DNA of 5,895 bases from Pseudomonas sp. (GCA_029240955.1 JARDZH010000159.1:1-5895), one strand, 5' to 3'; shown: positions 1-5,844, counted from the stretch's first letter. Notes: generated by a model not told the origin, from the sequence alone. Made by a program: numbers and translations.

Positions 1-81
1 CCGGTGCGAACGAAGGCGGAAAAGTGACGCAGATCTTCTCAGTCGGACATTTCAGGCCCACCGAACTGGTTGCAAGGACGC

Positions 82-1053
82 TTACTTGCAATTTCCTGCT
101 TTGCGGTAACCGGCCTTTTGCGCTTTCGCTTCGGAATCGAAGGCTACCTGGTCCTTCGACGACACCGTGCTGTAGCTCGGGCAGCCGGCGGGCAGGTGAT
201 AGATGTGGCTGTTCTTGTTGCCGATGATCAAGCCGTTCGAGGTCGGGTTTGAGGTCGACGCTTTTGGCTGTGCCTTGGGTTGCGGCGCTTTGGTCGGGAT
301 TGCGCTGACCACGCCGTCGCCCACCGGCTTGTAGCCTGGGGTCCACGTACGGTCGCCAGTCACGAACGGATTGGGATGGCCCATGATCGAGGCGATCCGT
401 TGGTTTCGCACTTTTTCCCACGCTGTCACGGGATGCTGCTTGTCCCAGGCCATCAACAGCTGCTGTTGCTGGCGGGACATGCTCAGGTTGTACCGGTCGA
501 ACATGTAGAAGGTCGTGCGGGCGACCAGCCCTTTGACTTCGTCACGCGGCTCGGCCACTCGCTGACTGAAATCGACCTTTGTCCGGCATTGCCCGTATTG
601 CGGCGCCACGCCGCTGGCGACGCCGTAATTGAAGTTGCTCCGGTCGCCGTTCACTTCACCGACGGCGGGGTACAGGTTGTACAGATCTGCTTCCATGGCG
701 CGGAAAACCGGATCGTCGTCTACGCAGTGCTCGCGTCCGCCGTTCTGCCAGCACTGTCGCTGATGGCCGAAGGTCCAGGCCGGCACGATGTGTTCCCATT
801 CGGTCCGCTCGGCCCGATTCTCCTGCTTTCTCGCCTCAAGTCCGCAGGATGCAGCGTTGATACGTCCGCCGGACTCACCCACCCACTGCCATTTGCAACC
901 GCAATACAGATCGCCTTGCGCACTGTTGGCCTGGTCCAGATAAACCTGCTGTTTGGCGACAACTTTGGCTTCGGAGAATGTTGAGGGAGGGGCGGAAAAA
1001 GCGGGCGCGGCAAACGACAACGCCAGCGTGAGGATGAGCATCAGTTTGTTCAT
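82..1053 (-). CDS. endA: Endonuclease I (EndA/Vvn family), secreted, with C-terminal Ada-like metal-binding domain
   Basis: A 323-residue non-specific DNA/RNA endonuclease predicted to act in the periplasm or outside the cell. Residues 1-20 form a signal peptide (short Lys-containing start, hydrophobic core, A-F-S just before the likely cut). The nuclease domain spans about 25-240. It shows the beta-beta-alpha metal active site: EWEHIVP with Glu87 and the general-base candidate His88, followed by DLYNLYPAVGEVNGDRSN with Asn126 as a likely metal ligand. Six cysteines (51, 53, 70, 101, 110, 156) fit the disulfide-rich family. A Pro/Lys/Gln/Ser/Thr-rich linker (about 252-273) leads to a 50-residue tail (GNKNSHIYHLPAGCPSY ... 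AGYRKAGNC) resembling the Ada-type metal-binding or 'sunset' fold found on other nucleases. Classical EndA proteins lack this tail and are about 230-250 residues long. The frame stays open upstream to an ATG at 1200, but 1053 is chosen because it starts the signal peptide. Its Shine-Dalgarno is weak. A perfect TATAAT lies 31-36 bp upstream. Family call is strong; the tail assignment is by resemblance. Confidence 0.93.
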   Translation of the reverse strand: MNKLMLILTLALSFAAPAFSAPPSTFSEAKVVAKQQVYLDQANSAQGDLYCGCKWQWVGESGGRINAASCGLEARKQENRAERTEWEHIVPAWTFGHQRQCWQNGGREHCVDDDPVFRAMEADLYNLYPAVGEVNGDRSNFNYGVASGVAPQYGQCRTKVDFSQRVAEPRDEVKGLVARTTFYMFDRYNLSMSRQQQQLLMAWDKQHPVTAWEKVRNQRIASIMGHPNPFVTGDRTWTPGYKPVGDGVVSAIPTKAPQPKAQPKASTSNPTSNGLIIGNKNSHIYHLPAGCPSYSTVSSKDQVAFDSEAKAQKAGYRKAGNCK

Positions 1054-1063
1054 GAATAAGCAC

Positions 1064-1091
1064 TTGCGAAAATTAAGCGGCGGATTATACG
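1064..1091 (+). promoter_or_regulatory. Candidate sigma-70 promoter for the aminotransferase gene
   Basis: TTGCGA (1064-1069) and TATACG (1086-1091) are separated by 16 bp, each with four of six consensus positions. Transcription would begin near 1098, giving a leader of about 85 nt to the preferred ATG at 1183. The -10 shares bases with the TATAAT of endA on the other strand, so the two polymerases would compete. This is pattern matching only. Confidence 0.3.
1084..1089 (-). promoter_or_regulatory. Candidate -10 element for endA
   Basis: On the minus strand this reads TATAAT, a perfect sigma-70 -10 hexamer, and would give a leader of roughly 20-25 nt before the endA ATG. At a 17-bp spacer the -35 position (1107-1112) reads AACATT, a poor match, so the promoter may be weak or activator-dependent. 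The site overlaps the opposing candidate promoter of the aminotransferase. Confidence 0.5.
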
Positions 1092-1182
1092 CAGCTCGAC
1101 AGGGCGAATGTTGGATCCAATACTTGCCCGCCGTTCGGAACAAGGCGATGCTGCAAGACTCTCCCTCAACCAGCGAGTCGTC

Positions 1183-2379
1183 ATGTCCTACATTGCGCAA
1201 AGTCCTGCCGCGTTAGCCTCCGACGAGGCATTCTGGAATGAAGTCGCCGCTCGCTACCCGAGTGATGACGGGCCGATCAACCTGGACAACGGCTACTTCG
1301 GGCGCATGAGCCAGTCAGTGGTGCAGGCTTATGAAAGCGCTATCGGGCTGGTCAATCGCAGCAATGCCGTGCATGTGCGTGAGCAATTCGATCGTCACCA
1401 GGGCCTGGAGATTCGTCAGCAACTGGCTGAACTGATGGGTTTGCCGGCCGAAGAACTCGCATTCGCCCGCAGCGCGACCGAAGCGCTGCACTCGCTGATC
1501 CGCAACTACAACCGTCTGCAGCCGGGCGATCAGGTACTGATCAGCGATGTGGATTATCACGCGGTGCAGGACGCGTTCCGCTGGCTGCACAAGGCGCGAG
1601 GTGTGGAAGTCGTTACGATCACTCACGCGCACCCGCCCACTTACGATGCGTTGGTGCAAGCCTATACCGATGCGTTCGACGCTCACCCCAGGCTCAAGTT
1701 GATGGCGCTGACCCATGTAACTCATCGAACCGGGCTGGTGATGCCGGTCAAGGCGATTGCGCAGGCCGCCAAGGCTCGCGGCATCGATGTGATTTTCGAC
1801 GGTGCACACTCGCTCGGGCAGCTGGAAGTCGACCTTGCGGACATTGGCATCGAGTTCGCCGGCTTCAACCTGCAGAAGTGGATCGGCGCGCCTTTGAGCC
1901 TGGGCGTGATTCATGTCCGTCGCGATCGGCTCAGCGACTTCGAGCCCGATATGGCCAACCGCAACTATGCGGTCGACGATATTCGCTCCCTGAGCCCTTA
2001 CGGTACACCCAACGTTCCGGCACTGATGACCCTGCCGGTTGTGTTCGCCGAGCACCAGGCGCTGGGTGGCTGGGCGGTGAAGGGTGCGCGGTTGCGCTAC
2101 CTGCGGGACATATGGGTCAGGGAAGCACGCGAACTGGCGGGCATTGAAGTGCTGACGCCGGACGATCCACGGCTGTACTGCGGCTTGACCTCGTTGAAGT
2201 TCCTCGACACATCGGATCAGCAGGAAAAAGTCCGGCGTTTATTGAAGGACTTCAACCTGTTCACCGTCGCCCGCGAAGGGTCCGCGTGCGGGCCTTGCAT
2301 CCGCATCACGCCCGGCTTCAACAGCCGCGTTTCAGACATGCAGGCGCTGGTGGCGGCGCTCCGAGTGATGACTCACTAA
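1183..2379 (+). CDS. Class V PLP-dependent aminotransferase (isopenicillin N epimerase/cysteine desulfurase-like fold)
   Basis: A 398-residue cytosolic fold-type I PLP enzyme of aminotransferase class V, closest in style to isopenicillin N epimerase-like proteins. The N-terminal INLDNGYFGRMS is the usual substrate-side glycine loop. ARSATEAL (residues 95-102) is the PLP phosphate-binding turn, and His126 (VDYHAV) sits where the ring-stacking residue is expected. FDGAHSLGQL carries Asp206 and His209, which contact the cofactor, and FNLQKWIGAP carries the Schiff-base lysine, Lys232. All key residues are present, so the enzyme should be active, but the amino donor or substrate cannot be inferred. 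An in-frame ATG at 1108 would add 25 residues with no family-like features and a Shine-Dalgarno (AGGG) only 3 nt away. The ATG at 1183 is preferred because the conserved domain begins shortly after it, although its own ribosome site is weak (GCGAG). The gene diverges from endA and ends at a terminator shared with the convergent monooxygenase gene. Start uncertain; family call firm. Confidence 0.88.
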   Translation: MSYIAQSPAALASDEAFWNEVAARYPSDDGPINLDNGYFGRMSQSVVQAYESAIGLVNRSNAVHVREQFDRHQGLEIRQQLAELMGLPAEELAFARSATEALHSLIRNYNRLQPGDQVLISDVDYHAVQDAFRWLHKARGVEVVTITHAHPPTYDALVQAYTDAFDAHPRLKLMALTHVTHRTGLVMPVKAIAQAAKARGIDVIFDGAHSLGQLEVDLADIGIEFAGFNLQKWIGAPLSLGVIHVRRDRLSDFEPDMANRNYAVDDIRSLSPYGTPNVPALMTLPVVFAEHQALGGWAVKGARLRYLRDIWVREARELAGIEVLTPDDPRLYCGLTSLKFLDTSDQQEKVRRLLKDFNLFTVAREGSACGPCIRITPGFNSRVSDMQALVAALRVMTH

Positions 2380-2391
2380 ACGGCGTGGCAT

Positions 2392-2420
2392 AAAAAAGCC
2401 AGGCAATCGCCTGGCTTTTT
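2392..2420. terminator. Bidirectional intrinsic terminator between convergent genes
   Basis: A perfect 7-bp GC-rich stem (GCCAGGC 2398-2404, GCCTGGC 2409-2415) with a 4-nt loop is preceded by six A's and followed by five T's. It therefore has a T-run on both strands. It lies 12 bp after the aminotransferase stop and 15 bp from the monooxygenase stop, serving both transcripts. Confidence 0.92.
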
Positions 2421-2435
2421 CTCTTTCAAGTCGGT

Positions 2436-3473
2436 TCAACGAAACGCTGGCACTACGTGCTTGATGAACAGTTCCAGCGATTTCTTCTTCTCGGCATGGG
2501 ACAGGCTGTTGTCGCACCAGAAGCTGTATTCATCCACGCCCAGTTCCTGATAGCGAGCGATCCGCGCGATGATTTCTTCCGGGGTGCCGATCATGGTGTT
2601 CTTGCGGATATTCTCCAGTTCGAACTCCGGCCGTTCCTTGAACTTCTCTTCCGGGCTTGGTGCGAGAAAGCCGTTGACCGGCGTGGTCTTGTTGCCGAAC
2701 CAGGCATCGAAGGTCCGATAGAAGCGGGAAATGGCAGTGGCGCCGACCTTCCAGCCTTCAGGGTCGTCAGCGGTGTGCACGTGGGTATGGCGCAGCACCA
2801 TCAGTTGCGGGCGCGGTACGTCAGGGTTGTTGGCCAGTGCGGCTTCAAACTTGTTCTTCAGGTCCACCACTTCTTCATCGCCCTTCATCAAAGGCGTGAC
2901 CATCACATTGCAGCCGTTCTTGACGGCAAAGTTGTGAGAGTCCGGATCCCGCGCGGCGATCCACATCGGTGGCGTCTTGATCGGCTTGGGCACACTGGTA
3001 GACGTGGGGAATTTCCAGATGTCGCCGTCGTGGGCATAGTCGCCTTGCCACAGCGCCTTGATGACCGGGACCATTTCGCGCAAAGCCTGACCGCCTTCGG
3101 AAGCGGGCATGCCGCCGGCCATGCGGTCGAACTCGACCTGATAAGCACCGCGGGCCAGGCCCACTTCCATGCGGCCGTTGCTGATGACATCGAGCAGGGC
3201 GCATTCGCCAGCGACGCGCAGCGGGTGCCAGAACGGCGCGATGATGGTGCCGGCGCCCAGATGGATAGTCGTGGTCTTGGCCGCCAGGTAAGCGAGCAGC
3301 GGCATCGGGCTTGGCGAAATGGTGTATTCCATCGCGTGGTGTTCGCCGATCCAGACCGTGCTGAACCCGCCGTCTTCGGCCATCAGGGTCAGCTCGGTCA
3401 GGTCCTCGAACAGTTGACGGTGGCTGACGGATTCATCCCAGCGTTCCATGTGCACAAACAACGAAAATTTCAT
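2436..3473 (-). CDS. LLM-class (luciferase-like) flavin-dependent monooxygenase
   Basis: A 345-residue TIM-barrel flavin-dependent monooxygenase of the bacterial luciferase superfamily (group C two-component type), a normal length for the family. Visible signatures: MKFSLFVHME (beta-1), WIGEHHAMEY with the EHH motif at 44-46, AAKTTTIHLGAGTIIAP (65-80), the WHPLRVAGE...LDVISNGRMEVGLARG block (82-109) typical of flavin and phosphate contacts, and a C-terminal IGTPEEIIARI segment (295-305). Such enzymes use reduced FMN and O2 to hydroxylate, cleave or desulfurize a substrate, and need a separate reductase. That partner is the gene just upstream on the same strand, 78 bp away. The Shine-Dalgarno GAGG (3481-3484) with a 7-nt spacer supports the start. 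The gap between the two genes holds a hairpin. The protein lacks the sequence flavour of RutA, SsuD or NtaA, so I do not assign a named function. Neighbourhood with an NCS1 permease suggests an N-heterocycle or similar compound as substrate (inference). Confidence 0.92.
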   Translation of the reverse strand: MKFSLFVHMERWDESVSHRQLFEDLTELTLMAEDGGFSTVWIGEHHAMEYTISPSPMPLLAYLAAKTTTIHLGAGTIIAPFWHPLRVAGECALLDVISNGRMEVGLARGAYQVEFDRMAGGMPASEGGQALREMVPVIKALWQGDYAHDGDIWKFPTSTSVPKPIKTPPMWIAARDPDSHNFAVKNGCNVMVTPLMKGDEEVVDLKNKFEAALANNPDVPRPQLMVLRHTHVHTADDPEGWKVGATAISRFYRTFDAWFGNKTTPVNGFLAPSPEEKFKERPEFELENIRKNTMIGTPEEIIARIARYQELGVDEYSFWCDNSLSHAEKKKSLELFIKHVVPAFR

Positions 3474-3496
3474 GACCTTGCCTCGTTTTTATTGTG

Positions 3497-3521
3497 CTGC
3501 CGGCGCGTGCTTGGCCGGCAG
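3497..3521 (-). repeat. Intercistronic hairpin between flavin reductase and monooxygenase genes
   Basis: CTGCCGGC (3497-3504) and GCCGGCAG (3514-3521) form a perfect 8-bp inverted repeat around a 9-nt loop. On the minus-strand transcript no U-run follows (the next bases read CACAAUAAAAACGAGG), so it is not a classical terminator. It could stabilize or tune the two parts of the mRNA; the monooxygenase ribosome site starts about 12 nt after it. Confidence 0.55.
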
Positions 3522-3551
3522 TCTGCGGTAGCTCGTATTCGTATGGCGGTT

Positions 3552-4037
3552 TCAGGCGAAAGAGGGCAGCGCGCCCATCTTGCCGCGGCAGTAAACCAGA
3601 GGGCTTGCGGGCGACTCGGGCAGAATCAGATTCTTGACCGCGCCGACCATGATCGCGTGATCGCCACCTTCGTACTCGCGCCACAGTTCGCATTCGATGA
3701 TCGCAGTGGCGTTGGGCAGCAGCGGGTTGCCCAACTCGCTCAGGGTCCAGTCCAGACCGGCGGCCTTGTCCTTGCCCTTGCGGGCGAAGGCATAGGCTTC
3801 GTTCTGTTGGGTCCCGGACAGCAGGTGAATCGCGAATCGCTTGTTCTTGATCAGGGTCGGGTAGGAGTCGGACGAGTAATTGGGGCAGAACAGGACCAGC
3901 GGCGGATCCATCGACAGGGAGCTGAAAGCGCTGGCGGTCAGGCCGACGACTTCGCCTTCGTCATTGAGCGTGGTGATCACCGTGACGCCGGAGGGGAAGG
4001 AGCCCATGACGTTCTTGTAAGCGTTCGCGTCGATCAT
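3552..4037 (-). CDS. Flavin reductase (FMN-binding split-barrel, DIM6/NTAB family)
   Basis: A 161-residue NAD(P)H:flavin oxidoreductase, the usual size for the small reductase of two-component monooxygenases (RutF, HpaC, NtaB type). Seen in order: SFPSGVTVITT (13-23), GLTASAFSSLSMDPPLVLFC (32-51, the flavin-binding core), FAIHLLSGTQ (68-77), GDHAIMVGAV (125-134, the conserved G-D-H motif), and PLVYCRGKMGAL near the C-terminus. It should supply freely diffusing reduced FMN or FAD to the monooxygenase encoded next on the same strand, which is probably co-transcribed. The start is fixed by a good Shine-Dalgarno, GAGG (4045-4048), 7 nt before the ATG. It is the first gene of the minus-strand unit and faces the permease across the 370-bp control region. 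No irregularity seen. Confidence 0.93.
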   Translation of the reverse strand: MIDANAYKNVMGSFPSGVTVITTLNDEGEVVGLTASAFSSLSMDPPLVLFCPNYSSDSYPTLIKNKRFAIHLLSGTQQNEAYAFARKGKDKAAGLDWTLSELGNPLLPNATAIIECELWREYEGGDHAIMVGAVKNLILPESPASPLVYCRGKMGALPSFA

Positions 4038-4054
4038 ATTGCTACCTCTGCAGT

Positions 4055-4067
4055 CGGTGCCGAAGGC
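4055..4067 (-). repeat. 13-bp inverted repeat, arm in flavin reductase leader
   Basis: Plus strand reads CGGTGCCGAAGGC, the exact reverse complement of 4342-4354. On the reductase transcript it reads GCCTTCGGCACCG, 17 nt upstream of the ATG and just before the Shine-Dalgarno. It contains a CGG-CA-CCG dyad and a short GCC-TTC-GGC hairpin. Confidence 0.6.
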
Positions 4068-4086
4068 GATTAGTTTTGTATGTCTG

Positions 4087-4114
4087 ATGGTATACCGTAA
4101 TACTTCTGTTGCAA
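4087..4114 (-). promoter_or_regulatory. Candidate promoter for flavin reductase-monooxygenase unit
   Basis: On the minus strand TTGCAA (plus positions 4109-4114) and TACCAT (4087-4092) have a 16-bp spacer, each with four of six consensus bases. The spacer and -10 overlap operator-like site 1, which would suit repression. Weak by sequence alone. Confidence 0.3.
4088..4102 (+). promoter_or_regulatory. Operator-like site 1, proximal to flavin reductase
   Basis: TGGTATACCGTAATA contains the 8-bp palindrome GGTATACC and matches site 2 at 13 of 15 positions. It lies about 50 bp upstream of the reductase ATG. Its TGG-N4-CCR core resembles operators of FadR/VanR-type GntR repressors (general knowledge; the regulator is not seen). 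It overlaps the -10 of a possible minus-strand promoter. Confidence 0.6.
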
Positions 4115-4186
4115 GCCTTTTCTTCCCTCATTGCGGACCGGACGTGAAGTTACAAACTTGCACGCCCCTCTGAAATGGCCGTTCCA

Positions 4187-4243
4187 GAGCCGCTGAAACG
4201 TTTATCCCCGATTTATCCGAGCCGCTTGAAACCCGATTAAATC
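4187..4243 (+). repeat. Imperfect tandem repeat in the control region
   Basis: GAGCCGCTGAAAC (4187-4199) recurs as GAGCCGCTTGAAAC (4219-4232), exactly 32 bp later, about three helical turns. Each copy is followed by CCCGATT plus an A/T-rich end (4207-4213 and 4232-4238), so the units align as one duplicated block with a 7-base difference in spacing. Within the first unit TTTATCC is also repeated 11 bp apart (4201-4207, 4212-4218). It lies between the two operator-like sites and could be an activator target. Confidence 0.55.
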
Positions 4244-4253
4244 GCGCAAAGGG

Positions 4254-4283
4254 TTGTGGAAACCTGGCATACCATAATATGGT
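4254..4283 (+). promoter_or_regulatory. Candidate promoter for the permease gene
   Basis: TTGTGG (4254-4259) is followed by TATGGT (4278-4283) at an 18-bp spacer, or by TAATAT (4275-4280) at 15 bp. Either -10 lies inside the operator-like palindromes. The leader to the ATG at 4408 would be about 115-120 nt. Tentative. Confidence 0.35.
4265..4279 (+). promoter_or_regulatory. Operator-like site 2, proximal to permease
   Basis: TGGCATACCATAATA has a TGG-N4-CCA dyad (4265-4274) and shares 13 of 15 bases with site 1 in the same orientation. It runs into a second, perfect 13-bp palindrome, ACCATA-A-TATGGT (4271-4283). It overlaps the likely -10 of the permease promoter, fitting a repressor operator. 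Confidence 0.6.
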
Positions 4284-4341
4284 TCAACCGTTCGCGGGCA
4301 TCGTTTGTACGAGCTTGCGTTCGTGAAACAAGCGTTCTCCT

Positions 4342-4354
4342 GCCTTCGGCACCG
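4342..4354 (+). repeat. 13-bp inverted repeat, arm in permease leader
   Basis: GCCTTCGGCACCG, identical in its own transcript sense to the copy in the reductase leader (4055-4067 on the minus strand). It sits 53 bp upstream of the permease ATG. Because it lies downstream of both putative promoters, it could act as a DNA operator or as an RNA element in both leaders. Confidence 0.6.
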
Positions 4355-4407
4355 GTGAAGCGCTTCATGGTTTAGCTCCGGACAACGACAAGAATTCAGG
4401 CGAAACG

Positions 4408-5826
4408 ATGACCACTACCAATCCGCACGACTGCACATCGGCTCCACTGATAGAAAACCACACTGTGGACTACGTACCGCTGGCCGAGCGCCATGGCAAG
4501 GCACGGGACTTGTTCACCCTCTGGTTCAGCACCAACATCGCACCGCTGCCGATCGTGACCGGCGCAATGGTGGTGCAAGTCTTCCACCTGAATCTGCTGT
4601 GGGGGCTGATCGCGATCTTTGCCGGCCACATGATCGGCGGGGTGGTGATCGCGCTGGCTTCCGCTCAAGGTCCGCGCATGGGCATCCCGCAGATGGTCCA
4701 GAGCCGCGGCCAGTTCGGTCGCTATGGCGCCTTGCTGATCGTGTTCTTCGCGGCGCTGATCTACGTGGGCTTCTTCATCTCCAACATCGTGCTGGCCGGG
4801 CAATCGATTCATGGTCTGGCGCCGTCCGTGCCGCTGCCGGCAGGCATCGTGATCGGCGCATTGAGCGCCACTGCCATCGGCGTCATCGGCTATCGGTTCA
4901 TTCATACCCTCAACCGCATCGGCACCTGGGTCATGGGCACCGCGCTGCTGGCGGGTTTCGCGATGATATTCAGCCAGGACCTGCCTCAGGATTTCCTGAG
5001 CCGGGGCGATCTGAACCTTTCGGGATTTCTGGCAGCGATTTCGCTGGGCATCATCTGGCAGATCAGCTTTTCGCCTTATGTCTCTGATTACTCCCGTTAC
5101 CTGCCTTGCGATATCGGGATCGCCAAACCGTTCTGGGCGACCTACCTCGGCGCTACCTTGGGGACCATTCTGTCCTTCAGCTTTGGCGCGGTCGCGGTAC
5201 TGGCGACGCCTGAAGGGACGGAGGCGATGGCGGCGGTCAAACAGTCCACCGGTTTTCTCGGCCCGATTTTGATGGTGCTGTTCTTGCTCAATATCATCAG
5301 TCACAACGCGCTGAATCTGTACGGCGCGGTGCTGTCGATCGTGACTTCGATTCAGACGTTCGCCGGCACCTGGACGCCAACCATCAAGGTACGCGTGGTG
5401 ATGTCGAGTATTGTCCTGGTTGCGTCATGCCTGGTCGCGGTTGGTGCGTCTTCGGACTTCATCTCGCAGTTCATCGGCCTGATTCTTTCGCTGCTGCTGG
5501 TGCTGGTGCCGTGGGCGTCCATCAACTTGATCGATTTCTACCTGATCAAGCGTGGCTGCTATGACATTGCCTCGATCTTCCGGGCCGATGGCGGTGTTTA
5601 CAAATACTTCAACTTGCATGCAATCGTGGCCTACTTTGCCGGCATCGCTGTTCAGCTGCCGTTTGCCAACACGGCGTTGTATGTCGGGCCGTATGCGCAT
5701 TACATCGAGGGCGTGGACTTGTCGTGGATTGTCGGGCTGGCGGTAACCTGCCCGTTGTATTACTGCCTGGCGACACGCGGTAAGGTGCAGACCAGCAGAG
5801 CGACACGGTTGGGGTATACCGACTGA
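4408..5826 (+). CDS. NCS1-family permease (cytosine/purine/hydantoin/allantoin-type importer)
   Basis: A 472-residue inner-membrane secondary transporter of the nucleobase:cation symporter-1 family, with roughly twelve hydrophobic segments (first about 39-59, last about 438-455). Family marks in order: the charged N-terminal tail with VPLAERHGKARDLFTLWFSTN before helix 1; GPRMGIPQMVQSRGQFG (88-104), the helix 2-3 region; SFSPYVSDYSRYLP (220-233), the hallmark D-Y-S-R-Y-L-P loop; NALNLYGAVLSI (300-311); and PWASINLIDFYLIKRGCYDI (368-387). NCS1 proteins import nucleobases, hydantoins, allantoin or related vitamins with Na+ or H+. The substrate cannot be told from sequence. The ATG at 4408 has AGG 7 nt upstream and opens directly into the conserved tail. 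It is divergent from the monooxygenase pair, with operator-like sites shared, so it likely imports that pair's substrate (inference). A terminator follows 18 bp after the stop. Confidence 0.94.
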   Translation: MTTTNPHDCTSAPLIENHTVDYVPLAERHGKARDLFTLWFSTNIAPLPIVTGAMVVQVFHLNLLWGLIAIFAGHMIGGVVIALASAQGPRMGIPQMVQSRGQFGRYGALLIVFFAALIYVGFFISNIVLAGQSIHGLAPSVPLPAGIVIGALSATAIGVIGYRFIHTLNRIGTWVMGTALLAGFAMIFSQDLPQDFLSRGDLNLSGFLAAISLGIIWQISFSPYVSDYSRYLPCDIGIAKPFWATYLGATLGTILSFSFGAVAVLATPEGTEAMAAVKQSTGFLGPILMVLFLLNIISHNALNLYGAVLSIVTSIQTFAGTWTPTIKVRVVMSSIVLVASCLVAVGASSDFISQFIGLILSLLLVLVPWASINLIDFYLIKRGCYDIASIFRADGGVYKYFNLHAIVAYFAGIAVQLPFANTALYVGPYAHYIEGVDLSWIVGLAVTCPLYYCLATRGKVQTSRATRLGYTD

Positions 5827-5844
5827 TGCTTGCTGGCTGTATGC

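Larger units (their letters stand above)
4038..4407. promoter_or_regulatory. Divergent control region between flavin reductase and permease genes
   Basis: No convincing coding frame lies here. It is more AT-rich around its two likely promoters than the genes, and it is unusually rich in repeats. There is a pair of 15-bp operator-like sites (4088-4102, 4265-4279), a 13-bp perfect inverted repeat close to each start (4055-4067 and 4342-4354), a tandem imperfect repeat (4187-4243), and a small AAGTT-ACA-AACTT dyad (4147-4159). The symmetry about the centre argues that one regulator controls both transcription units. No regulator gene is encoded inside the window. Confidence 0.75.

Noticed and set aside
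1..27. Possible last eight codons (P-V-R-T-K-A-E-K, then TGA) of a plus-strand gene entering from the left.
   Set aside because: A charged tail before a stop is suggestive, but eight codons cannot support a gene call; the stretch 1-81 shows no terminator either.
280..984. A 234-codon plus-strand frame opposite endA.
   Set aside because: Shadow of the nuclease gene; no protein family features.
1315..2055. A 246-codon minus-strand frame opposite the aminotransferase.
   Set aside because: Fully embedded opposite catalytic-motif-bearing sequence, with no domain signature and no ribosome site of note.
2457..4073. A 538-codon open frame on the plus strand, antisense across the monooxygenase, the gap and the reductase.
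   Set aside because: It lies opposite two clear family genes, its product has no recognizable domain and is rich in Arg/Gly/Gln/Val low-specificity composition, as expected from the reverse complement of GC-biased codons.
4147..4159. AAGTT-ACA-AACTT dyad in the control region.
   Set aside because: A 5-bp arm dyad is expected by chance in a few hundred bases, and it has no partner copy.
4314..4335. GCTTG...CAAGC pairing in the permease leader as a possible riboswitch stem.
   Set aside because: Only five base pairs with a long loop; no known riboswitch core motif is recognizable in the leader.
4396..5304. A 302-codon minus-strand frame opposite the permease.
   Set aside because: Antisense to a well-supported membrane protein; the product is a His/Arg/Asp/Gln-rich hydrophilic shadow of hydrophobic codons, with no domain.
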